64,000 bases of DNA from Symbiodinium microadriaticum (Eukaryota; Sar; Dinophyceae; Suessiales; Symbiodiniaceae), in NCBI GenBank assembly GCA_001939145.1, contig LSRX01000067.1, positions 496,517 to 560,516 of the forward strand, given 5' to 3'. Below, in pieces: positions 1 to 11,166 of the stretch (position 1 is its first letter; each line of letters begins with the position of its first letter). The position numbers and the translations under genes are program-made. A model generated the notes under the pieces. It saw only the letters and a program-made list of their open reading frames with translations, was not told the origin of the DNA and searched no databases.

Positions 1-19
1 TGGCAACATCTTTCAACCC

Positions 20-57
20 CCTTTACCCCCTAAACCCTAAACCCTATAACCCACCCT
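20..57. repeat. Telomere-like tract, C-rich orientation
   Basis: Degenerate CCCTAAA heptads. The same sequence recurs in both orientations throughout the interior, so this is an interstitial tract and not a chromosome end. Confidence 0.85.

Positions 58-87
58 CATAAAACCGTGAATCAGCCGACCCAAGGC

Positions 88-174
88 ATGGTGGCAAGAA
101 GTCTGGAAACCATGTCTGCTGTCCTCGAGCAACATGTCCAGACCCTTGTGGCACTGACACCTTGGCTGCGCTAA
88..174 (+). CDS. Candidate small exon or terminal exon, unknown
   Basis: A 28-codon open frame starts with ATG and ends with TAA. The peptide (SLETMSAVLEQHVQTLVAL in the middle) is helix-prone. It lies directly after a CCCTAAA tract and before a degenerate G-rich stretch, the same setting as better supported exons here. 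No family is recognised, and it could be chance. Confidence 0.3.
   Translation: MVARSLETMSAVLEQHVQTLVALTPWLR

Positions 175-1011
175 TTCGCGGGTTCAGGCTCAGGATTTTG
201 GGGTCTAGCCTCATCGAGTCTAGGGCAGATTGATGTCGTAGACCCTTTAAACCCTAAAACGACTGAGTGCGAGTGTGTGAGTCGAAAACGCCTGAACCTT
301 CCAACACCTCCTGCTCACTCCCGAAACCCTTCAAAGGTCGTGTGCACACCGAGCACACAGGAATATCAGAAATGCACTGCTAGTTCTTAATGTCCCTTGT
401 TATCGTAGTTACATATAGCGTAATGTACCACAAAACATCACGCAACCCTATTCTAATCTATATATGGATCTATCTACCTACCTATCTACCTACCTATCTA
501 CCTATCTACCTACCTATCTATCTATCTATCTACCTATCTATCTATCTATCTATCTATCTAGAGTATACTATACCACAAAACTCACAAAACCCTATTCTAA
601 TCATTCAGGGCACACGTCGATCCGCTGCGGCGAAGATAAATACCTTTGAAAACAGTATAGCATGGTTTTATATAGAAAGAAATAGAATAGTAAATAGTGT
701 GTGTATATATATATATATATATATCGATCGAGTACATATTCTATAGTAATATCGCATAGTACAATATTTTATCTCAAGACATCGTTCCTTGATCGAAACT
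801 CCCCAGCGCGAAGCACAAAACCTTCACGAAGGATTGAGAAGGCAGACATCCCGGAACCCTGAACCCAAACTTCCATCTCAAACCGAGGAATGACAATCCA
901 GACATGCACGATCCCGAGAAAGAGTCCGGGGTCAGAAATGACAACCCAAACTCGACGGAGCGGCTGAAGCAAGCTGTCGCTGCACCTTGACTGGAATTTT
1001 CTGGACGTGAA
175..1011. other. Non-coding stretch with CTAT and TA microsatellites
   Basis: Contains degenerate CCCTAAA at 240-260 and 310-335, an imperfect (CTAC/CTAT)n array at about 466-560 and a (TA)n run at about 702-724. No convincing exon was seen. The open frames here read through the microsatellite. Confidence 0.5.

Positions 1012-1118
1012 GGTAGTTCTCTTCATTAGGGTCCCTTTGTATTTTTTAGGTCCCCCATCTAGTACGGCAGCCGAATACAGAAAGATCCTATAAGGCATCC
1101 TAATTTAGAGAACTACCC
1012..1118 (-). mobile_element. 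MITE-like element, family 1, copy 1
   Basis: About 107 bp bounded by inverted ends GGTAGTTCTCT and AGAGAACTACCC. Read on the minus strand it matches the elements at 6018 and 19106 in the ends (GGGTAGTTCTCTAAAT), an internal GCCGTACTA motif and a GGGACC motif. It has no coding capacity, as expected of a non-autonomous inverted-repeat element. Target duplication was not established. Confidence 0.6.

Positions 1119-1261
1119 GTGTGCCAGAGTCCCTCCTTTGATAGAGCTCCAATCGACCATCGTGAACGATGACCTGCGTGGCATTAGAGTCAGAGGAGAT
1201 AGCAAATCCAATTTGTTACTAGACTTTCATCTTCTGTAGAATAGGGTTTCGGTTTTTTTGC

Positions 1262-1339
1262 GGGCTGGGGACCTCGGGTGATAAGGCCCTGAAAAGCTCA
1301 ATCAGCATCGTGCTGACCGATGTCAACGAGCTGCAGGGA
1262..1339 (+). 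CDS. Candidate exon, possibly channel N-terminus
   Basis: An open frame with coding-like composition encodes a helix-prone peptide (KSSISIVLTDVNELQG). Stopping at a GT at 1340 leaves phase 0, which fits the exon at 2320. The 5' boundary is not clear, and other exons may lie between. It is assigned to the channel gene only by position and phase. Confidence 0.33.

Positions 1340-1733
1340 GTGACCCAGCTGAAGCATCCGATGGCTTTGGGGCTTTGGGAGTGCTGTGTCTTCGCCGTAG
1401 AGGGCAGGATGACCTAAGGCAGAAGCCGGAATGACGACAAGTTTTCATAATTAGACAAGCATGGAAATATGCATTCTTCTTTGGGATTTCTGAGTCTAGC
1501 TTAGCATGCTAGATCTCAAGACCATGTTGCAATTGTTAAGGCCCTCCCAAATAAAGCTGCAAAGCTTTTTCGGATTCAGACTCCTTTCACCGGCGGACTT
1601 CCCCAGCCCGGATGCAAAAACAGATTACTTATCTACTAGCAGAGCTTAACAGAAGGGACAATCACCGAGCTCACAAGCAAGGCATTCAGATTCCCTCGTT
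1701 CGCGGCCTCCGGCCGTAGCATCTTACCGTCCAA

Positions 1734-1870
1734 GCTCCCTAAACCCTAAAACATCCTAAACCTTGTAAACACCAAGCCGTAAACCCATGAAAAACAATGG
1801 TACTAAACCCCAGACCTCTAAGCCCTAAATCTTAAATCGATCTCCAATTCTAGATCCGAAATTCTTCAAC
1734..1870. repeat. Telomere-like tract, C-rich orientation
   Basis: Degenerate CCCTAAA units (TCCTAAACC, AAGCCCTAAA and similar). Further degenerate units continue to 2285, just before the exon at 2320. Confidence 0.75.

Positions 1871-2319
1871 ACAAACCCTCCCACCGCTGCGGCTTTCGTG
1901 CACCAAGCCTTGAATACACAACTAGCACATGAAGGCTCAAACGGCTGACGGAATGCCCCTGATAGGTTGTGCTCATCGCACCACGTCTACCAACAAAACC
2001 GTCTTAGCACCCGAACCACCCTAAGCAATAAACCGCAAACAAGTCCCTACACCCTGCGACCCCTTGAAACGCACGCACGAAACAATCAATCTCCCCAATC
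2101 CCTAAACCAGAACAAAACAAGCAAGGATACCTTAAACCAAAGCCCGTAAACAAATGAGGAACAAGGCACACTTCCTGGTGAACAGGCAGAGGCACTTGCG
2201 ACCCTACAGCAGCCACAATCAACCCTAGCTCCCAGCACTAACTCCAAAACCTTGAAACAAATTTACCCTAAACTTTAAACCCTGTAGATAAGACCAATAT
2301 AATAGAAAGATCGCCACAG

Positions 2320-2392
2320 GATGCCGGTCATTCACATGGAGGCACAAGCGCGCCCTCCGGGCAGCCCCGCCCGGGTCTCGGAGTCTTCGAGG
2320..2392 (+). CDS. Cation channel gene, N-terminal exon
   Basis: The exon is bounded by CACAG before it and G|GTTG after it. It encodes a Gly/Ser/Pro-rich peptide (GGTSAPSGQPRPGLGVFE), typical of a disordered cytoplasmic N-terminus. It begins in phase 0 and ends after one base of a codon. The exon at 2890 begins with two bases, so the frame continues. A CCCTAAA-type tract lies just upstream and a TTTAGGG-type tract just downstream. 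Membership in the channel gene rests on phase continuity and not on homology. Confidence 0.48.

Positions 2393-2889
2393 GTTGTTCT
2401 CTCGTTCTTATTTTAAAGAGGGCTGTTTCTTTTGACAGGGTTTCGGATTTTGAATTGTATAGGGTTAGGGCTTCAGGGCTTTGGGCTCTGGGGGCTTTAT
2501 GGCTTCGCCGGACGCTGAAGCCACGAATCTATGATGAGGGCTGTTGGATTTGAGGGTTCACGTTTCGTGCCTGGGGTTTACTGGCTGAATACACTGAGTG
2601 TCCGAGTTAAGCTCTTCGTGTTGAAAACGCTCCAGACATTATCTGCCCGATGTAAGGCCACCGCATATTCGCCCTGTAGCACGGCTTTTCAGGAGGTGCA
2701 AGTGACCCATCCGCTGAATCGTTTAGGGTTGAAAATTTAGGCTCGTAAGATCTCATAAGCCTCATAGTGACCTTGAAAAAGCGTAGAAGGCCTTGTAGCA
2801 ACCCTTTTTATGGTTTCCCCCTTGTAGCAACTCCATGGCTTGAACCAACACAAGGATCAAGCGCCCAGGCATCCGACATTCCGTGACAG

Positions 2890-2921
2890 TCAGCGCCAGC
2901 TCCGAGCAAGATCCGTCGGCA
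2890..2921 (+). CDS. Cation channel gene, micro-exon
   Basis: A 32-base exon between GACAG and GTCGCTGG encodes SASSEQDPSA, a further piece of disordered N-terminus. Its start and end phases match the exons at 2320 and 3621. Being so short it is easily mistaken, and the alternative is a chance open stretch. A family 2 MITE starts 19 bp downstream inside the intron. Confidence 0.38.

Positions 2922-2940
2922 GTCGCTGGGCTACTATAGA

Positions 2941-3013
2941 GGCCTAAATAATTACCTATACTATTTTGTGGTCTCCTTATTATATACTTATTATATCACT
3001 AGTTATTAAGGCC
2941..3013. mobile_element. MITE-like element, family 2, copy 1
   Basis: A 73 bp AT-rich element with inverted ends GGCCTAAATAATTA and TAGTTATTAAGGCC. Related sequences are at 51830-51918, 41184-41240 and about 18872. 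It lies in an inferred intron. Confidence 0.55.

Positions 3014-3620
3014 CCTGCATTACATGCTGCCTCTTCTGGTTTACGATTGCGTAGGGTTTAGAGTTTAGGCTTCCTCTGACCTGTGAACCTCAAAGCGGGC
3101 GCATTGCTGGGTTATGCTAAACTATGTAGTGTGGCTCGTTCCATTCCGTGATTTGGTGGCGACTGAAATCATATTTTGCTCCTTGCTGCCGCAGCGGTTT
3201 CGGATCCGGATGAACTTGAGAGCAGCACCACTGCAGCACAAGCTAGGTGAGCATCAAGACCAGCAGCATTGGCAGGAGTTGCTATCCAAGATTTCTTGGG
3301 GAAGTCTGTGCAATACTTCATGGCACAGCATTGAAATTACCAGCCATGCTTGCAACAGAAGGCGATTTAGCAACCACCCATACTCCGTACGAGGATAGTT
3401 GTGGTGGCTTGTGGAGTCGGAAGTCTATGCCACCTCTTGTTGTTGTTTACACATACCCGTCCCCTATGGTTAAGTGTGATCAGCACAAGAGGCCCTGGAA
3501 ATGATTTCTGAGCTCCCAAACCTCAGCCTAAACGCCATAAGCTCTCAAACCCTTAGCGCTTTCGGGTTTTGGGGTGTTTAGAACCTAACTCTTCAAACCT
3601 ATATAAGCCCCTCACCCCAG

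Positions 3621-3699
3621 GCCAATGGGAACGGTGGTTCTCCCAGCAAAGTGCCGAAGATCCCAAAGCCGGGACCTTCAGCGTGCCTTGGCGAGTCAG
3621..3699 (+). CDS. Cation channel gene, N-terminal exon
   Basis: The acceptor is CACCCCAG and the donor is CAG|GTTCTTAG. The 79 bases encode a Gly/Pro/Lys-rich linker (GNGGSPSKVPKIPKPGPSA) that ends after one codon base. The exon at 4368 supplies the remaining two bases, giving Glu. TTTAGGG units begin six bases into the following intron, and CCCTAAA units fill the last 200 bases before the next exon. Confidence 0.55.

Positions 3700-3705
3700 G
3701 TTCTT

Positions 3706-3860
3706 AGAGTTTAGGGTCTAAGGACGAGGCTTCGAGTTTGTCACGGCAGAGTGGGGCACTAGGCGTAGGCTACAGAGTCAGGTCGTGTGGTTTAGGGTCT
3801 GCCGTCCATTTAGGGCATATTGCTCGTAAGTCTATGCTTGGGGTTTAGGGTGTAGTATGA
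3706..3860. repeat. Telomere-like units, G-rich, at 5' end of intron
   Basis: TTTAGGGT units at 3714, 3790 and 3845 sit in the first 160 bases of the intron 3700-4367. They pair in orientation with the C-rich block at 4145-4355. Confidence 0.7.

Positions 3861-4144
3861 GGTTTTGTGTGGGTTGAGTCGAAGGAGGGCAGCTGGTGGC
3901 TGGTGATCAGTTCGATGTGTTTCTTGATAGCTGCTTGTACAGGGTATTGAGTTTTGCGGAGGTTGTCGGTTTCGGATTCGGAGCTCTCATGGGGAACTGA
4001 CATGACCCTGCAGAGTATGATCCTTACACAGACCCGTGCAAAAGGCACCACTGAACTCATAAATCCCGCATATACAAAATATCCCTTGCCAAAACCATGC
4101 AAAGCCTTGAATTGACACCTTATAAGTTCATAGCTTAGCACCTC

Positions 4145-4355
4145 ATCAAGCCCTTAAGCCCTAAAGTTCTACAGCCTAAACCGAGTGCGAGCGCCGAAAC
4201 CTAAACCCTAAACCCTTTGAGCATGAACCCTGAAACCGTGCATGGACAGCTATTCTGACCTAACCCTGCAATGCGGGCTTGTCCTTGATGGGAGAGAAAA
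4301 ACCCTAAACCCAAAAACCTAAAGCCTAAACCTTGCAAACCCTAAACCCAATTCCA
4145..4355. repeat. Telomere-like tract, C-rich, at 3' end of intron
   Basis: A dense run of CCCTAAA variants ends 12 bases before the acceptor at 4367. It is the inverted counterpart of the G-rich units at 3706-3860. Confidence 0.8.

Positions 4356-4367
4356 TAAAGCGCGCAG

Positions 4368-4430
4368 AGTTTCTGAACTTCCTCCGATCGAAGGAACTCA
4401 CTGGGCAGGACGAGCGTATACTCCGAAGCC
4368..4430 (+). CDS. Cation channel gene, exon just before S1
   Basis: The acceptor is CGCGCAG and the donor is the classical GTAAGT at 4431. It encodes FLNFLRSKELTGQDERILRS, a charged segment ending in the basic pre-S1 stretch that CNG/EAG-type channels carry before their conserved Trp-Asp. 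It ends after one codon base. The S1 exon at 6304 begins with two bases and restores Arg-Lys-Leu-Ala-Trp-Asp. A C-rich telomere-like tract precedes it and a G-rich one follows (4468-4560). Confidence 0.6.

Positions 4431-4467
4431 GTAAGTGCCGAAGATAGCAACATTGCGGCCACTCAGC

Positions 4468-4560
4468 TGGTTAGTGTTTAGGGTATAGGGTTTAGGGGAT
4501 TGGCGGTTTAGGGTTTGGTGTTTAAATTTCGTAAAGGGGTTTAGGGTTTAGGGTTCAGGA
4468..4560. repeat. Telomere-like tract, G-rich, after a GTAAGT donor
   Basis: Repeated TTTAGGG and TATAGGG units start about 40 bases after the donor at 4431, at the 5' end of the 1.87 kb intron before the S1 exon. Confidence 0.8.

Positions 4561-6017
4561 CCTTAGTTAGGGAATTGAGGAGCAGCCTGCAGCATGAACG
4601 CAACTTCTTACACGCAGTCTTCTTTGAACTGTTATGATTCTTCGAGTCTCCTGCTGTTCTGCTCAGGTAGGGTTAGATTTTGGCCTCCGGTGCCCCAGGC
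4701 ACGTTGAGTGAGTTGTGTCAGCCAAGCCGCAGCAGTTTGGAGCTTCTAGGTCGAATCGCCTACACATTTTCTGAAACTCCACCCCCCCCCCCGACTCTAT
4801 GTTTTAGCACAAGATGGATGCCAGAGTTCGCTGACAGGCCGGATACTGTAAACATTCATAGCTCTCGGGTGATTTCTTGCTTAAAGTCTAGTGCAACAAC
4901 GTATTATTGCCTTTGCCAATTACAGTCCCAGCAATTCTGTAAGCCGACCGGTGCCAAGCTGCCATGTAATTATAGTGTATCCCCAGGAATTGAAACATGT
5001 CGACGACAACAAGGCCTGAAATTCCGCACGCCTTCCTCTTGGACCCACGGCCCTTGCCAATGCCAAGGCTCACCCAAGTGCGATCGCTCACAGAAAGCCG
5101 CCGTGCAGCCATCGGATAGTAATATATCCTGCTTGGACAAGCACCTCCGGCCAGCATCAGCAAAGGTATGGTTGTTAAGTTGTTAGTAGTATCATTCTGA
5201 TTACGAGTACTACTAATATTTTAGCTATGAATATTTTTGTTTTTGTGGTTATGACTTTTTGTTGAGTGCAGTTTATGGATGGGGCACCGGCAGGGAAGTC
5301 AGGTTGAATTGTCACATATGACATGTCGGTGCCATTCGGTTCTCAAACTTCCACGAATTTTGTCCCGAAGCCCCTAAAGGCCCTAAACCCTAAGCCTATA
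5401 CCCCAAACCCTCAACCGGCCGATCTACAGGCAGTCTGAGCCTCCCGGCTTTGTCGTTGAGCCTGGTACATGGGTAGCTGAAAAGGGGTCCCTTAGAGGGG
5501 GCCGTAATGTTTCGGACCCAAATCTATCATGCGAACAGCAATCGATACATGATATAAGGCGTACATAACTTCCCAGGAGCCGTTCCTAACCCCCCCGCCT
5601 AATCTAAGCCGTGTGAGGGGAAAAATCAAAATCGTTGGGTGTTGAGGCCGCTATGCTAACCCTTCGAAGGTGTCCTTGCCAATCCCTCTAGAAGACTTAA
5701 GCTTGAGGTTGGGTCTACGGTAGTTTGTAGGGCTTCCACCTGGTTCAGGGATGTTTAGAAACTCAGTGTAGGCCTGAGGCTCAGCTTCCAAGAAGCATCC
5801 CGCACCCTCAGTTGCAAGATCCAAAGCCTGACACCACCGAATCACAAAGCACACTGCTGCCCGGCAGCATAGTGCCGTCGTACCCATAAAGGCCTAGGCA
5901 GAGAGGTCAACAGAGAGACGCCCTGGAAACTGGCTCCCAAGTGCATAGCACTCCAGAGATCCCTGGCAATCCCATTGCAGCGCGCTCCAGCTATTTTTTC
6001 AATTCAATCATGCATTT

Positions 6018-6106
6018 GGGTAGTTCTCTAAATCAGAGTCCTTGTATAAGGGCGCCGTACTAATTTTTGGGGATGCAAAAGGTGGTTTTACTTTATAAGA
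6101 GAACCC
6018..6106 (+). mobile_element. MITE-like element, family 1, copy 2 (decayed)
   Basis: Begins GGGTAGTTCTCTAAATCAG, has the internal CGCCGTACTA motif, and ends in a degraded AAGAGAACCCCC. It lies in the intron before the S1 exon. Confidence 0.5.

Positions 6107-6303
6107 CCCTGTGGCGCTCTAGGTTTCTCCATTCCACATTGCGCTTTACGGGTCAAAACTCACCAGTCTGTAAAGAGCCTGTAGCGGAACCCTCCAAGAA
6201 ACATTTACTTGAAGGAGCCCTGAGTCCTACCCTTAAGGGAAGAGCGTACAAAGAACCCTTCAAGGAAGGTCTTCCTGCAAGGGTGTTTAAGCGGCACTCT
6301 TAG

Positions 6304-6391
6304 GCAAGCTGGCGTGGGACCTGGCAGTGATGCTTGTCGTGCTTGTAGATGCATTTGTGCTCCCATACCAGCTGCCCCTTGGCGACATAAG
6304..6391 (+). CDS. Cation channel gene, S1 exon
   Basis: Encodes LAWDLAVMLVVLVDAFVLP followed by YQLPLGD. 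This matches the S1 pattern of CNG/EAG-type channels: Trp-Asp at the start, a hydrophobic run, an Asp, then a Pro-Gln end. The acceptor is CTTAG. The end is a GC donor (AAG|GCTGGG) after two codon bases. The S2 exon at 7268 supplies the third base, so S1 and S2 read through in frame. TTTAGGG-type units start about 30 bases after the donor. Confidence 0.75.

Positions 6392-6399
6392 GCTGGGTT

Positions 6400-6480
6400 A
6401 TCTGGTTTTAGGATTAAGGCTCCATCGGGGCTTAGGGTTTATAGGGCTTCGAGTCTAGAGTTTGAGCTCAGGCTTCAGGC
6400..6480. repeat. Telomere-like units, G-rich, at 5' end of S1-S2 intron
   Basis: TTTTAGG, CTTAGGG and TATAGGG units follow the GC donor at 6392. The 3' part of the same intron (6783-7267) carries the inverted C-rich form. 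Confidence 0.75.

Positions 6481-6782
6481 TGAGAGGAAGAGTTGTCGGG
6501 ATTCGGAGTTTGGTTACTGCCGGCCTGGAAAAATTAGAAACACTCTGCCTCAGGGTTCGTTATTTGCTGCACGCTGCAGACATCTGGAGACGGTTTACAA
6601 ACAGGTGCCTTTAAATCCACATCCCTAACCAAGTGATTACAGACCCAAAAGCAGGTCACACAGTCCACCAGAGTTCAGCATGACAATGGTTCGTGACTAC
6701 CATGGGGGGGGGGGAAGTCAGAATCGGGACTGTTACGATCCGTGATTAATTTCGGCAATGTATACTACATTCCTGCATCCCA

Positions 6783-7267
6783 CACCCCAAACCGCAAAGC
6801 CTAAAACGTGAAACCCAGTAACCCTAAAGCACTGTAAGCCTTCAACTCCAGGGCCCACCCAGTCTCATCCTAGTAGACTGTCCCCCTCCCACTCCTAAAG
6901 AAAAGTCCGACAAGGAGCCTTCGAGCACAAAGGCAAAACACCCCCAAACGCTAAGCCACTGAAGCCTTAAAATGCCCGGCAAACCCTAAACCCCACGCCC
7001 TCTCTGAAAGCCCTATACTCCACACCTTAAAAGCCCACAACAACCCTTTAGAGACCGAAACAGAGGTCCTTCAAGCGGGATCTTGAGCCGGATGCCTTTG
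7101 ATGAGTTTCTGGGCGGCACTTTGGGAAACTGTTCATGTTCCCTTAAAGTATTTAAATATATCTGATTTAAGGTCTGAGGGTTCTAGAGAGGTATTTTGGT
7201 TGCAATAGCCTGTGGGCGCTCTTTAAAAATCATTCTGAAACCCTGAACCCTAAAACCCTAAACCCAG
6783..7267. repeat. C-rich telomere-like tracts at 3' end of S1-S2 intron
   Basis: CCCTAAA-like clusters occur at 6783-6850, 6960-7040 and 7236-7265. The last one runs straight into the acceptor, which is itself the final CCCAG. Confidence 0.8.

Positions 7268-7338
7268 GTTTTGGTTCTGGATCACCAGCTCATTTTTTAC
7301 ACTGGACATCATCGCCACCTTTGACACAGCCCTCGGAG
7268..7338 (+). CDS. Cation channel gene, S2 exon
   Basis: Encodes FWFWI followed by SSFFTLDIIATFDTAL, a close fit to the S2 helix of CNG/EAG/HCN-type channels (two Phe, Leu-Asp-Ile, Phe, Thr-Ala). 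The acceptor is AACCCAG at the end of a CCCTAAA tract. The donor GGAG|GTCGCG leaves one codon base, and the exon at 8086 starts with GT, giving Gly. The join reads Leu-Gly-Gly-Asp-Glu-Asp-Asp, a natural S2-S3 loop. Confidence 0.8.

Positions 7339-8085
7339 GTCGCGCGAAGGGAATCTACGGAGCTTGGTTGATGTGTGTTTTCAATAACGGGGTCTATAAT
7401 TAGGGCTTCGGGCTATTGTGTACAGTTGGTAATAGTATCCCTTTGGGGGTATTGAAAGAATACTATTAAAGGCCCCCAAAGCCTGTGCCACACTATGACA
7501 ATATAGTTAGAGGATCCTGAAGTACTTACAAATTCAATGACACTCCTGCCTCTTCCAGTGGTAATTAGCATTTAAGGTTTCGGGGCATGTTATAGTATGT
7601 ATAAGCATATCAAGGAACCCGATGGAACACTATTACGAATTAGTCAGGCCCTTAAAGTTAATTTTGACCGTTTTTGCGGTTGTTGGTGACTGCAAGGCTT
7701 CTGACGACATTGTCTTGCCAAGGATGCGCGGCGTTGGCGTGACACATGTGGAGACAGCACGTTCAAGACGAACGGAACCATCAAATTAGACTCTGCAGTG
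7801 TGACTTCTTCTTGTGGAAGATGTCTGTGTTTTGAAAGGGAGTTGAGGTTTATATTTACCAGAAGAAAGAGACCATACTGTGTACTGTAGGTCCCCATTTT
7901 GGGAGGAAATGCACCAGACGGACCTGTAGTCGGGACTGCATGAGAGCATTTGCGATCATCTCAAGATTGATGCTTTCGGATGGTCTGCATGATACTGAGT
8001 TAACCCGCCTTGCTGTCCCCCTGTACTTGTGGTATGGTGGCCGTTGTCAATGCGTGTCTAAGCTTCTGGGCAAGCCCGCCTGCAG

Positions 8086-8146
8086 GTGATGAAGACGATC
8101 TCATAGTAGACCATCGAACCATTGCGCGGGCTTACCTGCGTGGCTG
8086..8146 (+). CDS. Cation channel gene, S2-S3 linker exon
   Basis: Encodes DEDDLIVDHRTIARAYLRGW. The pattern Leu-Ile-Val-x-Asp, Ile-Ala, Tyr-Leu-Arg-x-Trp is the signature loop just before S3 in CNG/EAG/KCNH-type channels. The acceptor is CCTGCAG. A GT at 8147 inside TGGTTC is the likely donor, leaving two bases of the Trp codon. 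The S3 exon should follow but was not found securely. A weak candidate (ADLVILVLS, near 8375-8398) does not fit the phase. Confidence 0.78.

Positions 8147-8574
8147 GTTCTTTTTTGCCGCTCGGCCTGCACACCGCGACACATCGGCTGTGCCTTCAGG
8201 TGCGCAACTTTTGATGTATAAACAGGCTGCAGATTTTGTGATATATACAAGCGGAACCCTGCGTCAAGCACCGGCAAGCTACAGTACTCGGGTGTGGACC
8301 CATGTCGAGTTTGGAGACATGCGGCACGTCAGAATTTAGGGTATAGAGCCTTTCGGGATTCTGGTCTGCAGATCTTGTGATTCTAGTGTTGTCCGTGTAA
8401 AGTACCTCAGCTCCAATGTCTCCAACACCCCCCCTTGTCAGGACTGGGTCTCAACCATGCCTTGGAGTCGCATGGTTGATGCAATGGCCGCTGGGGCTGA
8501 AAGATGCTGAAAGTTGCTCTCGGGACCTGACCTTGAGTCTATGCAATATCCGAACTGCTTCAATTGTAGCAAAG

Positions 8575-8634
8575 ACCACCACCACCGCCGCCACCACCGC
8601 CACCGCCACAGCAACGGCAACGGCGTCGGCAACG

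Positions 8635-8676
<42 letters not shown>

Positions 8677-8689
8677 GCAGCAGCAGAAG

Positions 8690-8751
<62 letters not shown>

Positions 8752-8830
8752 ACAGCCACAACCACAACGACAACGACAGCAACCGCAACAGCAGCAACAA
8801 CAACAAAAGCGACATCACCAATAATAACAA
8575..8830. repeat. CAG/CAA/CAC trinucleotide repeat
   Basis: A long impure (CAG/CAA)n array flanked by CAC and AAC runs, inside the inferred channel intron. It opens long frames of poly-Ala, poly-Ser/Asn and poly-Leu on both strands, which are artefacts of the repeat and not genes. Confidence 0.85.

Positions 8831-9179
8831 TAATACTGATAATGCGAACGTAACAATAACAGCAAGAACTAGGACGATAGCACGAACAATAAGCAACATG
8901 AGCAACAACAATGCCAGACACAACGGTGATGACACCAACAACGCGAAGAACAGCAACATTCACATCAGCATGACACTGCCCCAACAGACCACTGAACAAA
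9001 AGGAACCTTCCACCCCCTGCTCAGCTGCAGTCCTACCGACAGCAAGCTAAACCCAAAGAGGCTTCAAAAACATCCCCAGTAGTGGAACCCTGTACGACTA
9101 CTTGCGCACTTGACAGGAAACATTACGTAAAGATTCTGCATCGACCTCCTCTTGGCCCCCAGCGGGGCTTCGCAATCAA

Positions 9180-9348
9180 CAGCAGCAGCAGCAGAAGCAG
9201 CCACAACAACGGATGCAGCAGCAGCAGCAATACCATACCAATTACAGTAACAATAGCACACGAACAACCAGACCAACAACAATCGCACACCGCCGTCCAC
9301 CGCCACCACCGCCACCACCACCACCACCACCACCACCACCACCACCAG

Positions 9349-9380
<32 letters not shown>
9180..9380. repeat. CAG and CAC trinucleotide repeats before the gap
   Basis: CAG/CAA clusters, then (CAC)n at about 9296-9347, then (CAG)n directly against the gap. The repeat probably caused the assembly break. Confidence 0.85.

Positions 9381-10371
9381 NNNNNNNNNNNNNNNNNNNN
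9401 NNNNNNNNNNNNNNNNNNNNNNNNNNNNNNNNNNNNNNNNNNNNNNNNNNNNNNNNNNNNNNNNNNNNNNNNNNNNNNNNNNNNNNNNNNNNNNNNNNNN
9501 NNNNNNNNNNNNNNNNNNNNNNNNNNNNNNNNNNNNNNNNNNNNNNNNNNNNNNNNNNNNNNNNNNNNNNNNNNNNNNNNNNNNNNNNNNNNNNNNNNNN
9601 NNNNNNNNNNNNNNNNNNNNNNNNNNNNNNNNNNNNNNNNNNNNNNNNNNNNNNNNNNNNNNNNNNNNNNNNNNNNNNNNNNNNNNNNNNNNNNNNNNNN
9701 NNNNNNNNNNNNNNNNNNNNNNNNNNNNNNNNNNNNNNNNNNNNNNNNNNNNNNNNNNNNNNNNNNNNNNNNNNNNNNNNNNNNNNNNNNNNNNNNNNNN
9801 NNNNNNNNNNNNNNNNNNNNNNNNNNNNNNNNNNNNNNNNNNNNNNNNNNNNNNNNNNNNNNNNNNNNNNNNNNNNNNNNNNNNNNNNNNNNNNNNNNNN
9901 NNNNNNNNNNNNNNNNNNNNNNNNNNNNNNNNNNNNNNNNNNNNNNNNNNNNNNNNNNNNNNNNNNNNNNNNNNNNNNNNNNNNNNNNNNNNNNNNNNNN
10001 NNNNNNNNNNNNNNNNNNNNNNNNNNNNNNNNNNNNNNNNNNNNNNNNNNNNNNNNNNNNNNNNNNNNNNNNNNNNNNNNNNNNNNNNNNNNNNNNNNNN
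10101 NNNNNNNNNNNNNNNNNNNNNNNNNNNNNNNNNNNNNNNNNNNNNNNNNNNNNNNNNNNNNNNNNNNNNNNNNNNNNNNNNNNNNNNNNNNNNNNNNNNN
10201 NNNNNNNNNNNNNNNNNNNNNNNNNNNNNNNNNNNNNNNNNNNNNNNNNNNNNNNNNNNNNNNNNNNNNNNNNNNNNNNNNNNNNNNNNNNNNNNNNNNN
10301 NNNNNNNNNNNNNNNNNNNNNNNNNNNNNNNNNNNNNNNNNNNNNNNNNNNNNNNNNNNNNNNNNNNNNNN
9381..10371. other. Assembly gap (991 N)
   Basis: Run of N between a CAG repeat and a TA repeat. It falls in the channel intron, where the S3 exon is expected, so missing coding sequence is possible. Confidence 0.99.

Positions 10372-10708
10372 ATATATATATATATATACATATCGGATCT
10401 ATATATGTGTCTATCTGTATATCAGGCCATGCATATGTGTGTGTTTGTATTTCATGCACAAAACCACCCACCACCCACCACCCACCAACCACCAACCACC
10501 AACCACCAACCACCAACCACCAACCACCAACCACCAACCACCAACCACCAACCACCAATCACCAACCACAACCACAACCACAACCACAACCACAACCACA
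10601 ACCACAACCACAACCACAACCACAGCAGCAGCAACAACCGCAACTGCAACTGCAACCGCAACCGCAACCGCAGCAGCAGCAACAGCAGAAGCACAAGCAG
10701 CAGACTAA
10372..10708. repeat. TA, CCAACCA, CCACAA and CAG repeats after the gap
   Basis: (TA)n at 10372-10389, a heptad array of ACCAACC type at about 10485-10560, a hexad array ACCACA at about 10563-10622, and a CAG/CAA tail. All frames across it are repeat peptides. Confidence 0.85.

Positions 10709-11084
10709 GGTACTGAACCAGAACCCACACAATTTACACGCTCATACCAAGGCTTACGACTTACAAAATCAGAGCAGCACAGATGAAAGGATCTGCAAGA
10801 ACAGCAGCCTCTTGCAAATATTGTCATCACCGAGGGAGCGTGGTGACACAGACGACATGCAGTTGTACTCGAGAGGTACATGATCGTCATACCGAGAGTG
10901 TTGGTTAGCAGCCATGCAGCATAGAGTAAGCAGCAGAGGAAGCCTGATTGTAAAATTTCTGTAAACGCGCACTCGTGATAAAACAATCCTGCATCCCTGA
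11001 GTGCTACAGTCTGTGCCCGACAGCCCGAAACTGGCAAAGCACTGTTAGGTAAGCTCCCAAACCCAAACCTTAGACGCGAAACCC

Positions 11085-11166
11085 GAAAGCACGCGAACCT
11101 CAGTGTTAGAAACCTTAAACCTCCTAAGCCCGACTGTTCGAAACCCAAACCCTAAACCCTAAATCC
11085..11166. repeat. Telomere-like tract, C-rich orientation
   Basis: Degenerate units ending in AACCCTAAACCCTAAATCC, inside the inferred intron between the linker and S4 exons. Confidence 0.75.

Noticed and set aside
1..60. Chromosome end
   Set aside because: Only about five degenerate heptads, and equal or longer tracts occur throughout the interior.
7067..7140. Coding-like stretch RSFKRDLEPDAFDEFLGG
   Set aside because: It lies inside the intron 6392-7267, whose ends are fixed by the S1-S2 phase match. 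Kept as a warning that by-eye exon calls can be false.
8416..10883. Long frames of poly-Ala, poly-Leu, Ser/Asn, Gln/Pro on both strands
   Set aside because: They are reading frames of CAG/CAA/CAC microsatellites, and some pass through the N gap. All six frames are open at once.
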